Of a stretch of DNA of 64,000 nt, positions 1 to 8,440 are shown piece by piece. A program made the position numbers and the translations under genes. Origin of the DNA: Formosa agariphila KMM 3901 (GTDB lineage Bacteria; Bacteroidota; Bacteroidia; Flavobacteriales; Flavobacteriaceae); the NCBI RefSeq assembly GCF_000723205.1, contig NZ_HG315671.1, positions 384,851-448,850 of the forward strand, written 5' to 3'. Each line of letters opens with the position of its first letter. Positions within the stretch are counted from its first letter, which is position 1. The notes under the pieces are model-generated. The model worked only from the letters and a program-made list of their open reading frames with translations. It was not told where the DNA came from and ran no database searches.

Positions 1-2
1 CT

Positions 3-983
3 TTACAAATAATTGCATTTCAGAGTTACGGAACACATTCGCGATTTTATTTACGCGGGCGTGCACTAGAAGATGAAACAATAGATTTGGAGCAGAAGGG
101 GTTATTCAAACTTCTAATAAATACTTATAAACGCTTTGAAAGTGACGAGGTGAAAAACGTAGAATTAAATCTGCGTTTGCCAAATAATAAGGTTGTTAAA
201 GTAAAAACAGATTCTCACGGTTATTTTAAATCAGAAGAAACACTTCAAGATTTAAATACTCTTACCAATAAAGAAGGTTGGTTAAAAGTTATTGCGTCTT
301 ATAACGATGTAAATATTAAACGAAAAATTACCAAAGAAAATAGATTTCCTGCCGAAATTTTAATTCCTTCTATGTCTGCAGAATATGGAGTAATTAGCGA
401 TATAGACGATACTATAATTCATACAGGCGTTGCCTCGTTTCTAAAATGGCGTGTACTTATAAATACTTTTTTTAAAGGGGCTTTTAAACGCATTCCTTTA
501 GAAGGTGCTGCGGCATTTTATCATATGTTACATCGCGGGGCTTCGGGGACGAATGCCAATCCTATTTTTTACGTGAGTCATAGTCCGTGGAACTTATATA
601 GGTATTTAGAATTTTTTCTAAAAACGAACAATTTTCCTAAAGGACCGATTTTGTTACGGAGTATGAATAGTATTTTTAAAAGGAAAAAAACTAGCGAAAA
701 GCCTGAAAAGCAAAAGGAGATTATAAATATTTTGAAAATGTATCCCGAACTAAACTTTATTCTTATTGGGGATAGTGGCGAACATGATGCCGATATTTAT
801 ATAGAGATTGCAGAATTATTTCCGAAACGTATTTTAGCTATTTATTTAAGATCTGTAGATCACAAGGAAAAAAGTATCCGTGTAAAAGGGCTATTCGACA
901 CTTATAAAACAACACCAGCTTTATTAGTAAATTCTAGTAAAGAGGCTATAGATCATGCAAAAGCAAGTGGGTTTATTAAGTAA
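3..983 (+). CDS. App1-like phosphatidate phosphatase domain protein (5' end outside window)
   Basis: The frame is open to the left window edge and reads LQIIAFQSYGTHSRFYLRGR before residue EQKG, so the true start lies upstream; an apparent TTG start at 87 is only internal. The protein carries a haloacid-dehalogenase-type motif SDIDDTIIHTG (about 390-425), the DxDxT signature of the App1/LNS2 phosphatidate phosphatase family (DUF2183), followed by a conserved FYVSHSPWNLY segment and a C-terminal ILIGDSGEHDADIY acidic motif. Family knowledge: Mg-dependent phosphatase, possibly acting on phosphatidate; the substrate of bacterial members is not established. It converges on the minus-strand deoxynucleoside kinase with only 4 bp between the stops. 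Function beyond phosphatase fold is inference. Confidence 0.85.
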   Translation, partial: LQIIAFQSYGTHSRFYLRGRALEDETIDLEQKGLFKLLINTYKRFESDEVKNVELNLRLPNNKVVKVKTDSHGYFKSEETLQDLNTLTNKEGWLKVIASYNDVNIKRKITKENRFPAEILIPSMSAEYGVISDIDDTIIHTGVASFLKWRVLINTFFKGAFKRIPLEGAAAFYHMLHRGASGTNANPIFYVSHSPWNLYRYLEFFLKTNNFPKGPILLRSMNSIFKRKKTSEKPEKQKEIINILKMYPELNFILIGDSGEHDADIYIEIAELFPKRILAIYLRSVDHKEKSIRVKGLFDTYKTTPALLVNSSKEAIDHAKASGFIK

Positions 984-987
984 TATG

Positions 988-1602
988 TTAGAATAAACCG
1001 TTTATTTCGGCATCAATTCTGTTAATTACATAACCTAAATCTTCAGGATTGTCTACAAAATCTAAATTGTCTACATCTATAATTAAAAGTTTTCCTTTGT
1101 TGTATCCATGTATCCAAGCCTCGTAACGTTCGTTCAATCGGCTTAAGTAATCAATGCTAATTGAGTTTTCGTAATCACGACCACGTTTTTGAATTTGTCC
1201 TACTAAATTTGGTATAGAACTTCTTAAGTAAATTAATAAATCTGGTCCTTGAACTACAGATTCCATTAAATCGAAAAGCGAGCGGTAATTCTCAAAGTCA
1301 CGATTTGTCATTAAGCCCATAGCGTGTAAGTTAGGGGCGAAAATATGAGCATCCTCGTAAATTGTTCGGTCTTGAACTATATCTTTTCCGCTTTCTCTAA
1401 TCTGAAGGACTTGTCTGAAGCGGCTGTTTAAAAAGTACACTTGAAGATTAAAACTCCAACGTTCCATCTGGTTATAAAAATCGTCTAAATACGGGTTATC
1501 TACAACATCCTCTAATTGGGCTTCCCAGTTAAAATGTTTCGCTAGTAATTTGGTTAGCGTCGTTTTTCCAGCGCCAATATTTCCGGCAATTGCAACATGC
1601 AT
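988..1602 (-). CDS. deoxynucleoside kinase (dNK/deoxyadenosine-deoxyguanosine kinase family)
   Basis: This 204-residue protein begins MHVAIAGNIGAGKTT, a P-loop (residues 7-15) at the extreme N-terminus as is usual for deoxynucleoside kinases. A QDRTIYEDAHIFA segment near residue 77 matches the conserved DRS/ERS-type motif that binds the deoxyribose, and the C-terminal IDVDNLDFVDNPEDL matches bacterial dAdo/dGuo kinases. It should phosphorylate deoxynucleosides for salvage in the cytoplasm; substrate preference cannot be read from sequence. Its ATG lies 3 bp downstream of the stop of the upstream minus-strand gene, so the two are likely co-transcribed. Confidence 0.9.
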   Translation of the reverse strand: MHVAIAGNIGAGKTTLTKLLAKHFNWEAQLEDVVDNPYLDDFYNQMERWSFNLQVYFLNSRFRQVLQIRESGKDIVQDRTIYEDAHIFAPNLHAMGLMTNRDFENYRSLFDLMESVVQGPDLLIYLRSSIPNLVGQIQKRGRDYENSISIDYLSRLNERYEAWIHGYNKGKLLIIDVDNLDFVDNPEDLGYVINRIDAEINGLF

Positions 1603-1605
1603 AGC

Positions 1606-2385
1606 TTATGAGGTTTTTAAATGGAATTGATTCAGAGTTTTCAGGTTGTAAATATACAAGGTTTCATTGGTAAGCAAAAACTGTTTTATTAATAAATCGG
1701 GTAAGTTTATTTTAATAAAACTAGAAGTGTCTTTTTTTAAGTAAAATAATTCGTTGTCTTTTTGAAGGACAATATTTTCGTTGCTTTCATCCAATTTTGT
1801 AAATCCTTCATTTTTAATTTTTTGAACCAATGAGCCTACATAATTAAACTGATATAAATACTCTTTAGTAAGTAGCCAACACCAATTGTAGTTACTTGTA
1901 ATATCTAAGACTTCAGAGTTTATAGGCGTAGTCGACGCGCGAAGGGTGTTTGTTTTATAATCGAAAAGTTCTAATTGTTGTGTGTTGTCATTAAATAACC
2001 ACAGCGTTGTGTCGTAACCCGTAGATACATGCGAAGGATTTCTATAAGGTGAAATACTATTGAAATCTATTTTGAAAATTTCGGCCAAGCGATTATCTAG
2101 AATAATAATCGTATTAAAATTTCGATAAAAAAGATTTAACCGTAATGGATTAAATGTGTTTACATCGTTAATGTGTCCAAGTTGAAGATTGGTATAATGT
2201 AAGGTTTGTTGTGGTGATTGCTTAGAAAATTCGTTCTGATTGATATAATAAGTAGTTCCTAAATTATCAGCGTCAACAAACTCCGTAACATCTAGTTTAG
2301 ACGATGTTTTCAAGGTTGCTGTTACAGTGGTCTGACTGTGTAGAACTAGAGTTGAAAGCAAGAAGATGTAAAGGGTAAATTTCAT
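1606..2385 (-). CDS. exported hypothetical protein, conserved-flavobacterial type
   Basis: I chose the internal ATG at 2385 because it gives a clear Sec signal peptide (MKFTLYIFLLSTLVLHSQ) directly at the N-terminus; the longer frame from 2412 adds nine unlikely residues. The mature ~240 residues contain repeated short hydrophobic strands such as TLWLFNDNTQQLELFDY and NELFYLKK, suggesting a beta-propeller-like, sensor-type fold, but no catalytic motif is visible. It is probably periplasmic. It sits 3 bp upstream of the deoxynucleoside kinase on the same strand, likely one transcript, though the pairing gives no functional clue. Function unknown. Confidence 0.75.
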   Translation of the reverse strand: MKFTLYIFLLSTLVLHSQTTVTATLKTSSKLDVTEFVDADNLGTTYYINQNEFSKQSPQQTLHYTNLQLGHINDVNTFNPLRLNLFYRNFNTIIILDNRLAEIFKIDFNSISPYRNPSHVSTGYDTTLWLFNDNTQQLELFDYKTNTLRASTTPINSEVLDITSNYNWCWLLTKEYLYQFNYVGSLVQKIKNEGFTKLDESNENIVLQKDNELFYLKKDTSSFIKINLPDLLIKQFLLTNETLYIYNLKTLNQFHLKTS

Positions 2386-2543
2386 AGGTGAAAAGTACAA
2401 AATTACTATCATTATTTTATTGAATACTTCAAGATGAATTTGTTGAAGCTGTTTATCAGAATAAAAATCGATAAAGCATTAAACGAATCATAAAATTTAA
2501 AGTCTTAATACAATATAGGAACCTAAATTAATTACAATCAAAT

Positions 2544-3386
2544 ATGAAATCACAATTTTTTAAACTCGCATTAGTATGTGTAATCACAGCAATTACTTCG
2601 CAAGTAAATGCACAGGCAGATTTTCAAGGAAAAGCGTATTATGAATCTAAAACGACTGCCCAAATGCCAGATTTTGGAGACAGACAAATAAGTGAAGAGC
2701 AGAAAAAAAGGATTGCAGAGCGTATGAAATCGATGTTAGAAAAAACATATATTTTATCGTTTAATCGTTCAGAATCAATTTATAAAGAGGAAGAAAAATT
2801 AGAGTCAGTTTCAAGTGGTGGCGGAAGAGGATTTAGAGGTTTAGATCTTTCTGCAGGACCGCAATACAAAAATATAAAAACCAATCAGGTTATTGTTGAT
2901 CAAGAGTTTTTTGGAAAACAATTCTTAATTAAAGACAGTTTGCCAAAGTTTGCTTGGAAAATGGAAAGTGAATCTAAGCAAATCGGGCAGTATACATGTT
3001 TTAAAGCTACAGCCGTAAAAGTAGTAAGTAATGCAGATGTAATAGGTTTTGGAGGTCCTAGAAGAGGTGAAGATGACGATAAGAAAGACGACAAAGAAAC
3101 AACAAAAGAAATTGTAGTAACGGCTTGGTACACGCCTCAAATTCCGGTTAATCAAGGGCCAGGAGATTACTGGGGTTTACCAGGTTTAATTTTAGGAATT
3201 AATGCTGATAAAACAACAATTCTATGTTCTAAAATTGTGTTGAACTCTAAAGACGATGCTGAAATTACAGCACCTAAAAAAGGAAAAGAGGTTACGCAAG
3301 CAGAATATGATAAGATTGTAGCAGAGAAAATGGTAGAAATGCGTGAAATGCGAGGTAATCGTGGTCCAGGAGGTAGAAGACGCTAA
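2544..3386 (+). CDS. GLPGLI family protein
   Basis: 280 residues with a signal peptide (MKSQFFKLALVCVITAITSQVNAQ) and the family-defining motif WGLPGLILGIN around residue 210, preceded by AWYTPQIPVNQGPGDY. GLPGLI proteins are Bacteroidota-specific secreted or periplasmic proteins of unknown biochemical role. The C-terminus is rich in Arg and Gly (REMRGNRGPGGRRR), and there is a charged insert GPRRGEDDDKKDDKE near residue 175. The gene lies 36 bp upstream of an outer-membrane barrel gene, the usual arrangement of this family, so the two probably act together at the outer membrane. Specific substrate unknown. Confidence 0.88.
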   Translation: MKSQFFKLALVCVITAITSQVNAQADFQGKAYYESKTTAQMPDFGDRQISEEQKKRIAERMKSMLEKTYILSFNRSESIYKEEEKLESVSSGGGRGFRGLDLSAGPQYKNIKTNQVIVDQEFFGKQFLIKDSLPKFAWKMESESKQIGQYTCFKATAVKVVSNADVIGFGGPRRGEDDDKKDDKETTKEIVVTAWYTPQIPVNQGPGDYWGLPGLILGINADKTTILCSKIVLNSKDDAEITAPKKGKEVTQAEYDKIVAEKMVEMREMRGNRGPGGRRR

Positions 3387-3422
3387 TTAATAGTACTGAA
3401 GATTAAAGAATAAAAACGAGAC

Positions 3423-6128
3423 ATGAAAAATGTATTAATAGTACTGTTGCTGTTTGCTGTAAACTTAAGTTTTGGGCAATTAAAATTAGAAGGTGTTGTT
3501 AAAGATAGCATTGGAAACCCTTTAGAATTGGCAAATATTATTGCCATAAATACCGAAAGTCAAGCATTAGAATCTTATGGGATTACCGATCAAGATGGTG
3601 TTTATAAATTAGCAGTGTCTAAGAATTCTAAATATAATGTTCAGGTGAGTTATATAGGAATGAAAACCGAACAGATTGCTATTGAAACTACAGATAAAAA
3701 TGTCTATAAAACATTTGTATTAAGTAGCGATAATGCTTTAGATGAAATCGAATTGACTTACGAAATGCCTGTTACCGTAAAGGGAGATACCATTGTTTAT
3801 AATGCTGATTCATTTAAAAACGGTACAGAACGTAAACTGGAAGATGTATTAAAGAAATTACCGGGAGTAGAGATAAACGACGACGGACAAATCGAGGTAG
3901 AGGGAAATGTCGTGACTAAAGTTATGGTAGATGGTAAAGATTTTTTTGATGGCGATTCTAAATTGGCAACAGAAAATATTCCCTCTAATGCAGTAGATAA
4001 GGTTGAGGTTTTAAAGAATTTTGCAGAAATAGGACAATTACGAACTGTAACTAATAATCAAGATAATGTTGCTATAAATATTAAATTAAAAGAAGGTAAA
4101 AAGAATTTCTGGTTCGGAGATATCACTGCTGGGGCTGGAGTAGCAGACGAAGATGGTTTGTATGTGGTTCAGCCAAAACTGTTTTATTATAGTCCAAAGT
4201 ACAGTATTAACATTATTGGAGATTTAAATAATATAGGAGAAATAGCTTTTACAAGACGAGATTATTTCAATTTCACAGGTGGTTTTAAAGCTCCAAGCAG
4301 AAGTAGTGGTACAAATATAGATTTAGGTTCTAATAGTCTTGGATTTGCTTCACTTCAGAATAATAGGGCGCAGGATATTAATACCAAATTTGGTGCAGCA
4401 AATTTTAGTTACTCACCTAAAGAAACGCTAACGTTTAGTGGTTTTGGAATTTTTGTAAGTAATAGAATTGGTCTTCAAGAAAATAATAGTATTACTTATA
4501 CAAACACCGATTTGGGTGTGCCAGACGAAATTACAGAAAGTAAAACACAACAAAGTAGCGATTTGGGCATGTTAAAACTTAGTGTAGGTTATCAGCCTAA
4601 TGAAAATAACCAGCTAGATTACGATGTTGTAGGTAGGTTGTCTAAAGAGAATCAAGATCAAGTAGAGGTATCCTCAATAATTGGAAATACGTTACAAAAT
4701 GAATCGTCTAGTCCGTATAGTATCAATCAGAATTTAAATTATTATTACACGTTAAGTGATAAACACATTTTTGCTTTTGAAGGTCAGCATTTATGGCAAG
4801 ACGAAGATCCTTTTTACAATGCAATTATTGAAGAAAAAAGCACTTATGTAGATGCTGCGGATGCATTGGGATTAGATAATTTGCAGATGGATTATAATGT
4901 GAATCAGGATAAGCGTGTAAAATCTAATCAGTTAGATGCTAAAGTAGATTACTACAATGTGTTAAATGCTAAGAGTAATATAAATTTCACTTTAGGAACA
5001 ATTTACAGTCAACAGAAATTTAATTCAAGCATTTTTCAAGTTTTAGACGATGGTTCTACTTTCGATCCTACACCCACTATTAACGATGGATTAGGTGTAA
5101 ATAATATAGATTATACATTTTCAGATGTGTACGTTGGGGCACATTATACGTTAAAAACAGGTATATTTACAATTACTCCAGGTGCTACAATGCATAGTTA
5201 TAGCAGTAACAACGAACAGTTTGGTGAAAAGTATAATGATAACTTTTTTAAGTTTCTTCCAGATTTAGATGTGCGTCTTCAGCTTAAAAAGAGTGAACAA
5301 TTATCGCTTAGCTATAATATGGAAACACAATTCACCGATGTTACGCAATTAGCAATAGGCTTAGTAATGAATGATTACAATTCATTTTTCTACGGAAATG
5401 AAGGTTTAGATAATGCCATTTCTCACGCCGTGCGATTACGATATTCTAGTTTTAACTTATTTAATTACACCAATGTGTTTGCGAATATTAACTATAATAA
5501 AAGTATAGATAACATTAGAAATATAACAAATTTCGAAAGTGTAATTCGATCTAATTCACCATTCAATTCGGCTTACGCAGATGAAACGCTATCTGCTAGC
5601 GGAAGGTTTCAAAAACAAGTTGGTAAATTTAGAGCTTCTGCAAACGCACAGTTTAATTACTCTAAGTTTAATCAGTTTATTCAAAATGAAAGATCTATAA
5701 ACGAGAATTACACCCAAAATTATGGTTTAGAATTAAGTTCTAATTTTAGAGATGCACCTAATTTTGAGATTGGTTATAATTATAGTATACAAGATTCAGA
5801 TCAAGGCGATAGACGTACAAAATATTTTACATCTTCTCCTCGTGTAGAGTTTGATGCCCTAATTTGGAAGGTGCTTACATTTAAAACAGATTATACGTAT
5901 AATGATTTTAGAGATGAAGATGCTTCAATAAACAATTACGAATTTTGGAATGCCTCTTTAGCTTATAGAAAAGATGAAGATAGTAAATGGGAATTTGAAC
6001 TGAAAGCAACAAACTTATTAAATACAAAAACGCAAAGTCAGAGTAGTGTAAGCGATATTTCTGTAAGTGCAACAGATTATTTTATTCAGCCAAGATATGT
6101 TACATTACGAGCTGTGTATTCTCTATAA
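3423..6128 (+). CDS. TonB-dependent-receptor-like outer-membrane beta-barrel protein with carboxypeptidase-regulatory-like domain
   Basis: 901 residues with a signal peptide (MKNVLIVLLLFAVNLSFGQ), then a carboxypeptidase-D regulatory-like beta-sandwich (about 20-110, with DSIGNPLELANI and YKLAVSKNSKYNVQVSYIGM), a plug-like segment (about 115-230, LEDVLKKLPGVEI and KVMVDGKDFF), and a C-terminal barrel rich in alternating aromatic strands ending YVTLRAVYSL. This matches the outer-membrane protein beta-barrel (OMP_b-brl_3) type rather than a SusC with a SusD partner, and no SusD is nearby. It follows the GLPGLI gene by 36 bp and is likely in its operon. Transported substrate is unknown. Confidence 0.88.
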   Translation: MKNVLIVLLLFAVNLSFGQLKLEGVVKDSIGNPLELANIIAINTESQALESYGITDQDGVYKLAVSKNSKYNVQVSYIGMKTEQIAIETTDKNVYKTFVLSSDNALDEIELTYEMPVTVKGDTIVYNADSFKNGTERKLEDVLKKLPGVEINDDGQIEVEGNVVTKVMVDGKDFFDGDSKLATENIPSNAVDKVEVLKNFAEIGQLRTVTNNQDNVAINIKLKEGKKNFWFGDITAGAGVADEDGLYVVQPKLFYYSPKYSINIIGDLNNIGEIAFTRRDYFNFTGGFKAPSRSSGTNIDLGSNSLGFASLQNNRAQDINTKFGAANFSYSPKETLTFSGFGIFVSNRIGLQENNSITYTNTDLGVPDEITESKTQQSSDLGMLKLSVGYQPNENNQLDYDVVGRLSKENQDQVEVSSIIGNTLQNESSSPYSINQNLNYYYTLSDKHIFAFEGQHLWQDEDPFYNAIIEEKSTYVDAADALGLDNLQMDYNVNQDKRVKSNQLDAKVDYYNVLNAKSNINFTLGTIYSQQKFNSSIFQVLDDGSTFDPTPTINDGLGVNNIDYTFSDVYVGAHYTLKTGIFTITPGATMHSYSSNNEQFGEKYNDNFFKFLPDLDVRLQLKKSEQLSLSYNMETQFTDVTQLAIGLVMNDYNSFFYGNEGLDNAISHAVRLRYSSFNLFNYTNVFANINYNKSIDNIRNITNFESVIRSNSPFNSAYADETLSASGRFQKQVGKFRASANAQFNYSKFNQFIQNERSINENYTQNYGLELSSNFRDAPNFEIGYNYSIQDSDQGDRRTKYFTSSPRVEFDALIWKVLTFKTDYTYNDFRDEDASINNYEFWNASLAYRKDEDSKWEFELKATNLLNTKTQSQSSVSDISVSATDYFIQPRYVTLRAVYSL

Positions 6129-6226
6129 AGGTGTTTAAACTGAGATGATTTTAAAATTATTTTAAGTTCTTATTTATTCAGTATCAAGGCTTAAAATAAA
6201 TATTGTAAAAAACGATAAATTTTTTA

Positions 6227-6256
6227 TTTGAAATATTAAAAAAAGGTATATATTTG
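6227..6256 (+). promoter_or_regulatory. Bacteroidota-type promoter of tRNA-Tyr
   Basis: A TTTG at 6227-6230 and TATATTTG at 6249-6256, separated by 18 bp, match the Bacteroidota consensus TTTG-N17-23-TAnnTTTG. The mature tRNA begins 11 bp after the -7 element, a sensible distance. Confidence 0.75.
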
Positions 6257-6267
6257 CATCCGGTTTT

Positions 6268-6349
<82 letters not shown>

Positions 6350-6350
6350 C

Positions 6351-6381
6351 AAAAAAGCAAGCTATTATAGCTTGCTTTTTT
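6351..6381 (+). terminator. intrinsic terminator of tRNA-Tyr, bidirectional
   Basis: GCAAGCTA (6357-6364), loop TTA, TAGCTTGC (6368-6375), flanked by an A6 run before and T6 after. It can serve the tRNA on the plus strand and the lipoprotein gene on the minus strand. Confidence 0.9.
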
Positions 6382-6394
6382 ATGATTATACTTT

Positions 6395-6844
6395 TTAAGG
6401 TTGCATAAGTATTTTGTATAAATCAAGCTCATTGTCTAGTAAGTATGCTGCATTTTGGATTTCAACTTTATTAAACGTTGTGAAATTACATCCATCTTCA
6501 GATTTACGTGTGGCATCTACATAAAGGTTAAAAATAGTTTCATCTTCAACTTTTAATTCAAAATTTACAATTTCGGTTTGCCATCCAACAGAATTAATAT
6601 CAATTATATTGTAATTGTCTTCAGTAATAAAAGTAAATTCTACAGGAGTATTTTCGTTTAAGATGTTGATAAGTGTAATGTCTTCAGCCTTAAATGTACC
6701 GTTTGTAAATAAGTTTTCTTCTGTTGTTGCATCAACAATTTCAAAGTAAAACGGATTGGGTGGTGTAAAGCAATCTACTGTATCGTCTTGACTGCAACTA
6801 AAACAAAGAAGTGTACAGATTAAGAAAAAAAATAGTGTTTTCAT
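6395..6844 (-). CDS. small lipoprotein of unknown function
   Basis: 149 residues beginning MKTLFFFLICTLLCFSCSQDD, a type II signal peptide with a lipobox Cys at residue 17 followed by SQDD, an acidic stretch resembling the Bacteroidota lipoprotein export signal, so surface exposure is possible. The mature part holds a predicted beta-rich domain (FYFEIVDATTEENLF, TLINILNENTPVEFTFI) reminiscent of small flavobacterial lipoproteins, but I recognise no family. It lies between the tRNA-Tyr terminator and the metK terminator and appears to be its own transcription unit. Confidence 0.75.
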   Translation of the reverse strand: MKTLFFFLICTLLCFSCSQDDTVDCFTPPNPFYFEIVDATTEENLFTNGTFKAEDITLINILNENTPVEFTFITEDNYNIIDINSVGWQTEIVNFELKVEDETIFNLYVDATRKSEDGCNFTTFNKVEIQNAAYLLDNELDLYKILMQP

Positions 6845-6892
6845 GGTATTAAGTCAAGCTATAAGATTGATACTAACTGCTGTAAATGTGCA

Positions 6893-6928
6893 AAAAAAAA
6901 GCCATCCTCAATTAAGAAAATGGCTTTT
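6893..6928 (-). terminator. intrinsic terminator of metK
   Basis: Read on the minus strand, AAAAGCCAT (6928-6920) pairs with ATGGCTTTT (6905-6897) and is followed by a further run of T (A run at 6892-6896 on plus). It lies 20 bp past the metK stop. Confidence 0.88.
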
Positions 6929-6947
6929 ATATATTACGATATAATTA

Positions 6948-8201
6948 TTATAAGTTGAATGCAGCTTTAACCACATCTACGTAATCTAATTTTTCCCAAG
7001 TAAATAATTCTACATCTAAAGTTGTAGATTCTCCATTTGGTTGTACAAACGTTTTTGTAACTGTTTCAGGTTGTCTTCCCATATGTCCGTAAGCAGCAGT
7101 TTCGCTATACATAGGTTGACGTAATTTTAAACGTTTTTCTATTTCGTTAGGACGCATATCGAATATGCTAGAAATTTTATTAGCAATTTCTCCATCCGTC
7201 ATGTTGAATGGGCATGTACCGTAAGTGTTTACGTAAATTCCCATAGGTTCAACAACACCAATAGCGTAAGATACTTGTACTAATATTTCTTCGCAAACAC
7301 CTGCAGCAACTAAGTTTTTTGCAATATGTCTTGTGGCGTAAGCCGCACTACGATCTACTTTACTTGGGTCTTTCCCAGAGAATGCGCCACCACCATGAGC
7401 ACCTTTTCCACCGTAAGTATCTACAATAATCTTACGACCAGTTAAACCTGTGTCTCCATGAGGTCCACCAATTACGAACTTTCCTGTAGGGTTAATGTGG
7501 TATTTAATATTGTCGTTAAATAGGTTTTGAATTTGCTCTGGTAACTTAGCGATTACACGAGGAATTAAAATTTTAATAATATCCTCACGAATTTTAGCCA
7601 ACATAGCGTCGTCTGTTCCAAAATCATCGTGTTGCGTAGAAATTACAATGGCTTCTATACGCTGTGGTACGTTGTCGTCGCTATATTCAATAGTAACCTG
7701 GCTTTTTGAGTCTGGACGTAAATATGTAATGTCTGAATTTTCGCGTCTTAAAGCGGCTAATTCTTTTAATAACATATGCGATAAGTCTAAAGCTAAAGGC
7801 ATGAAGTTTTCGGTTTCGCTAGTGGCGTAACCAAACATCATTCCTTGGTCTCCTGCTCCTTGTTCTTCTTTAGTTTCTCTATCGACACCTCTGCTAATAT
7901 CATCAGATTGTTCGTGGATTGCAGAAAGTACACCGCAAGAATTACCATCGAACATATACTCGCCTTTAGTGTAACCGATTTTATTAATCGTGTCTCTTGC
8001 TATTTTTTGAACGTCTAAATAGGTTTTAGATTTTACTTCACCAGCAAGAATAACTTGACCCGTAGTTACTAAAGTTTCGCAAGCAACTTTAGATTCACTA
8101 TCGAATGCTAAGAAATTATCTATTAAAGCGTCGCTTATTTGGTCTGCAACTTTGTCTGGGTGTCCTTCCGACACACTTTCGGAGGTAAATAAATATGCCA
8201 T
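6948..8201 (-). CDS. metK: S-adenosylmethionine synthetase
   Basis: 417 residues with all MetK landmarks: N-terminal [21 protein letters not shown] (His of the ATP/Mg site), the [12 protein letters not shown] motif near residue 117, the P-loop-like [21 protein letters not shown] near 245, and [19 protein letters not shown] near 270. It condenses methionine and ATP to SAM in the cytosol. Length agrees with Bacteroidota MetK. The 5' leader contains a SAM-II-like riboswitch (8262-8312), which would give end-product repression. It is a single-gene unit closed by a terminator at 6893-6928. Confidence 0.98.
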   Translation of the reverse strand: MAYLFTSESVSEGHPDKVADQISDALIDNFLAFDSESKVACETLVTTGQVILAGEVKSKTYLDVQKIARDTINKIGYTKGEYMFDGNSCGVLSAIHEQSDDISRGVDRETKEEQGAGDQGMMFGYATSETENFMPLALDLSHMLLKELAALRRENSDITYLRPDSKSQVTIEYSDDNVPQRIEAIVISTQHDDFGTDDAMLAKIREDIIKILIPRVIAKLPEQIQNLFNDNIKYHINPTGKFVIGGPHGDTGLTGRKIIVDTYGGKGAHGGGAFSGKDPSKVDRSAAYATRHIAKNLVAAGVCEEILVQVSYAIGVVEPMGIYVNTYGTCPFNMTDGEIANKISSIFDMRPNEIEKRLKLRQPMYSETAAYGHMGRQPETVTKTFVQPNGESTTLDVELFTWEKLDYVDVVKAAFNL

Positions 8202-8225
8202 AATCTAATTTAAATTATTAAATAT

Positions 8226-8239
8226 GGAGGGGATTTGAC
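8226..8239 (-). promoter_or_regulatory. anti-aptamer segment in the metK leader
   Basis: The minus-strand RNA here reads GUCAAAUCCCCUCC. GUCAAAUC is the exact complement of GAUUUGAC in the SAM-II-like core (8305-8298), and CCUC can also pair with GAGG at the aptamer's 5' end (8312-8309). Pairing would destroy the aptamer, so this looks like the alternative strand of a switch. A small GACG-UUUU-CGUC hairpin (8248-8237) overlaps it and offers a third, competing fold. Inference from complementarity only. Confidence 0.5.
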
Positions 8240-8261
8240 GAAAACGTCTCAGGAAGTAAAT

Positions 8262-8312
8262 ACTGTCCTTTAGCATTTTTTATGGAGGTTGCAATCAGTC
8301 AAATCTTTCCTC
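8262..8312 (-). ncRNA. SAM-II-like riboswitch aptamer upstream of metK
   Basis: On the minus strand the leader contains GAGG, then GAUUUGACUGAUUGCA, CCUCC, AUAAAAAAUGCUAAAGG and ACAG. The order and spacing match the SAM-II (metA motif) core from memory: GAUUU-AC--AUUGCA in loop 1, then AUAAA and GCUAAA-GG after P1. GAGG/CCUC (8312-8309 with 8288-8285) would form P1, and ACUG/CAGU could form the pseudoknot helix. The position, about 60 nt before metK, fits SAM feedback. The core similarity also fits the related SAM-V class. P1 is short with an AAA/A mismatch, so a covariance search is needed to settle the class. Confidence 0.7.
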
Positions 8313-8384
8313 GTTATTAGGTAGCAAAAGTACGTATAATATTAGAAATTCAAAATATCATGCTGTTAATTAAACCTAAAAATT

Positions 8385-8419
8385 AAAAAAGGCTTTAGAA
8401 TCTAAATTCTAAAGCCTTT
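8385..8419 (-). terminator. intrinsic terminator after the first amt gene
   Basis: Plus-strand AAAGGCTTTAGAA (8388-8400) and TTCTAAAGCCTTT (8407-8419) form a long inverted repeat; read on minus it ends in a T run (8390-8385). It closes the glnB-amt unit 21 bp beyond the amt stop. Confidence 0.9.
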
Positions 8420-8440
8420 AATTTATGTGTAAACGACTGT

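Noticed and set aside
87-983. Start of the App1-like gene at TTG 87
   Set aside because: The frame and family-like sequence continue upstream to the window edge.
2900-3155. Two minus-strand ORFs inside the GLPGLI gene
   Set aside because: They are antisense shadows of a well-supported gene, with no signal for translation.
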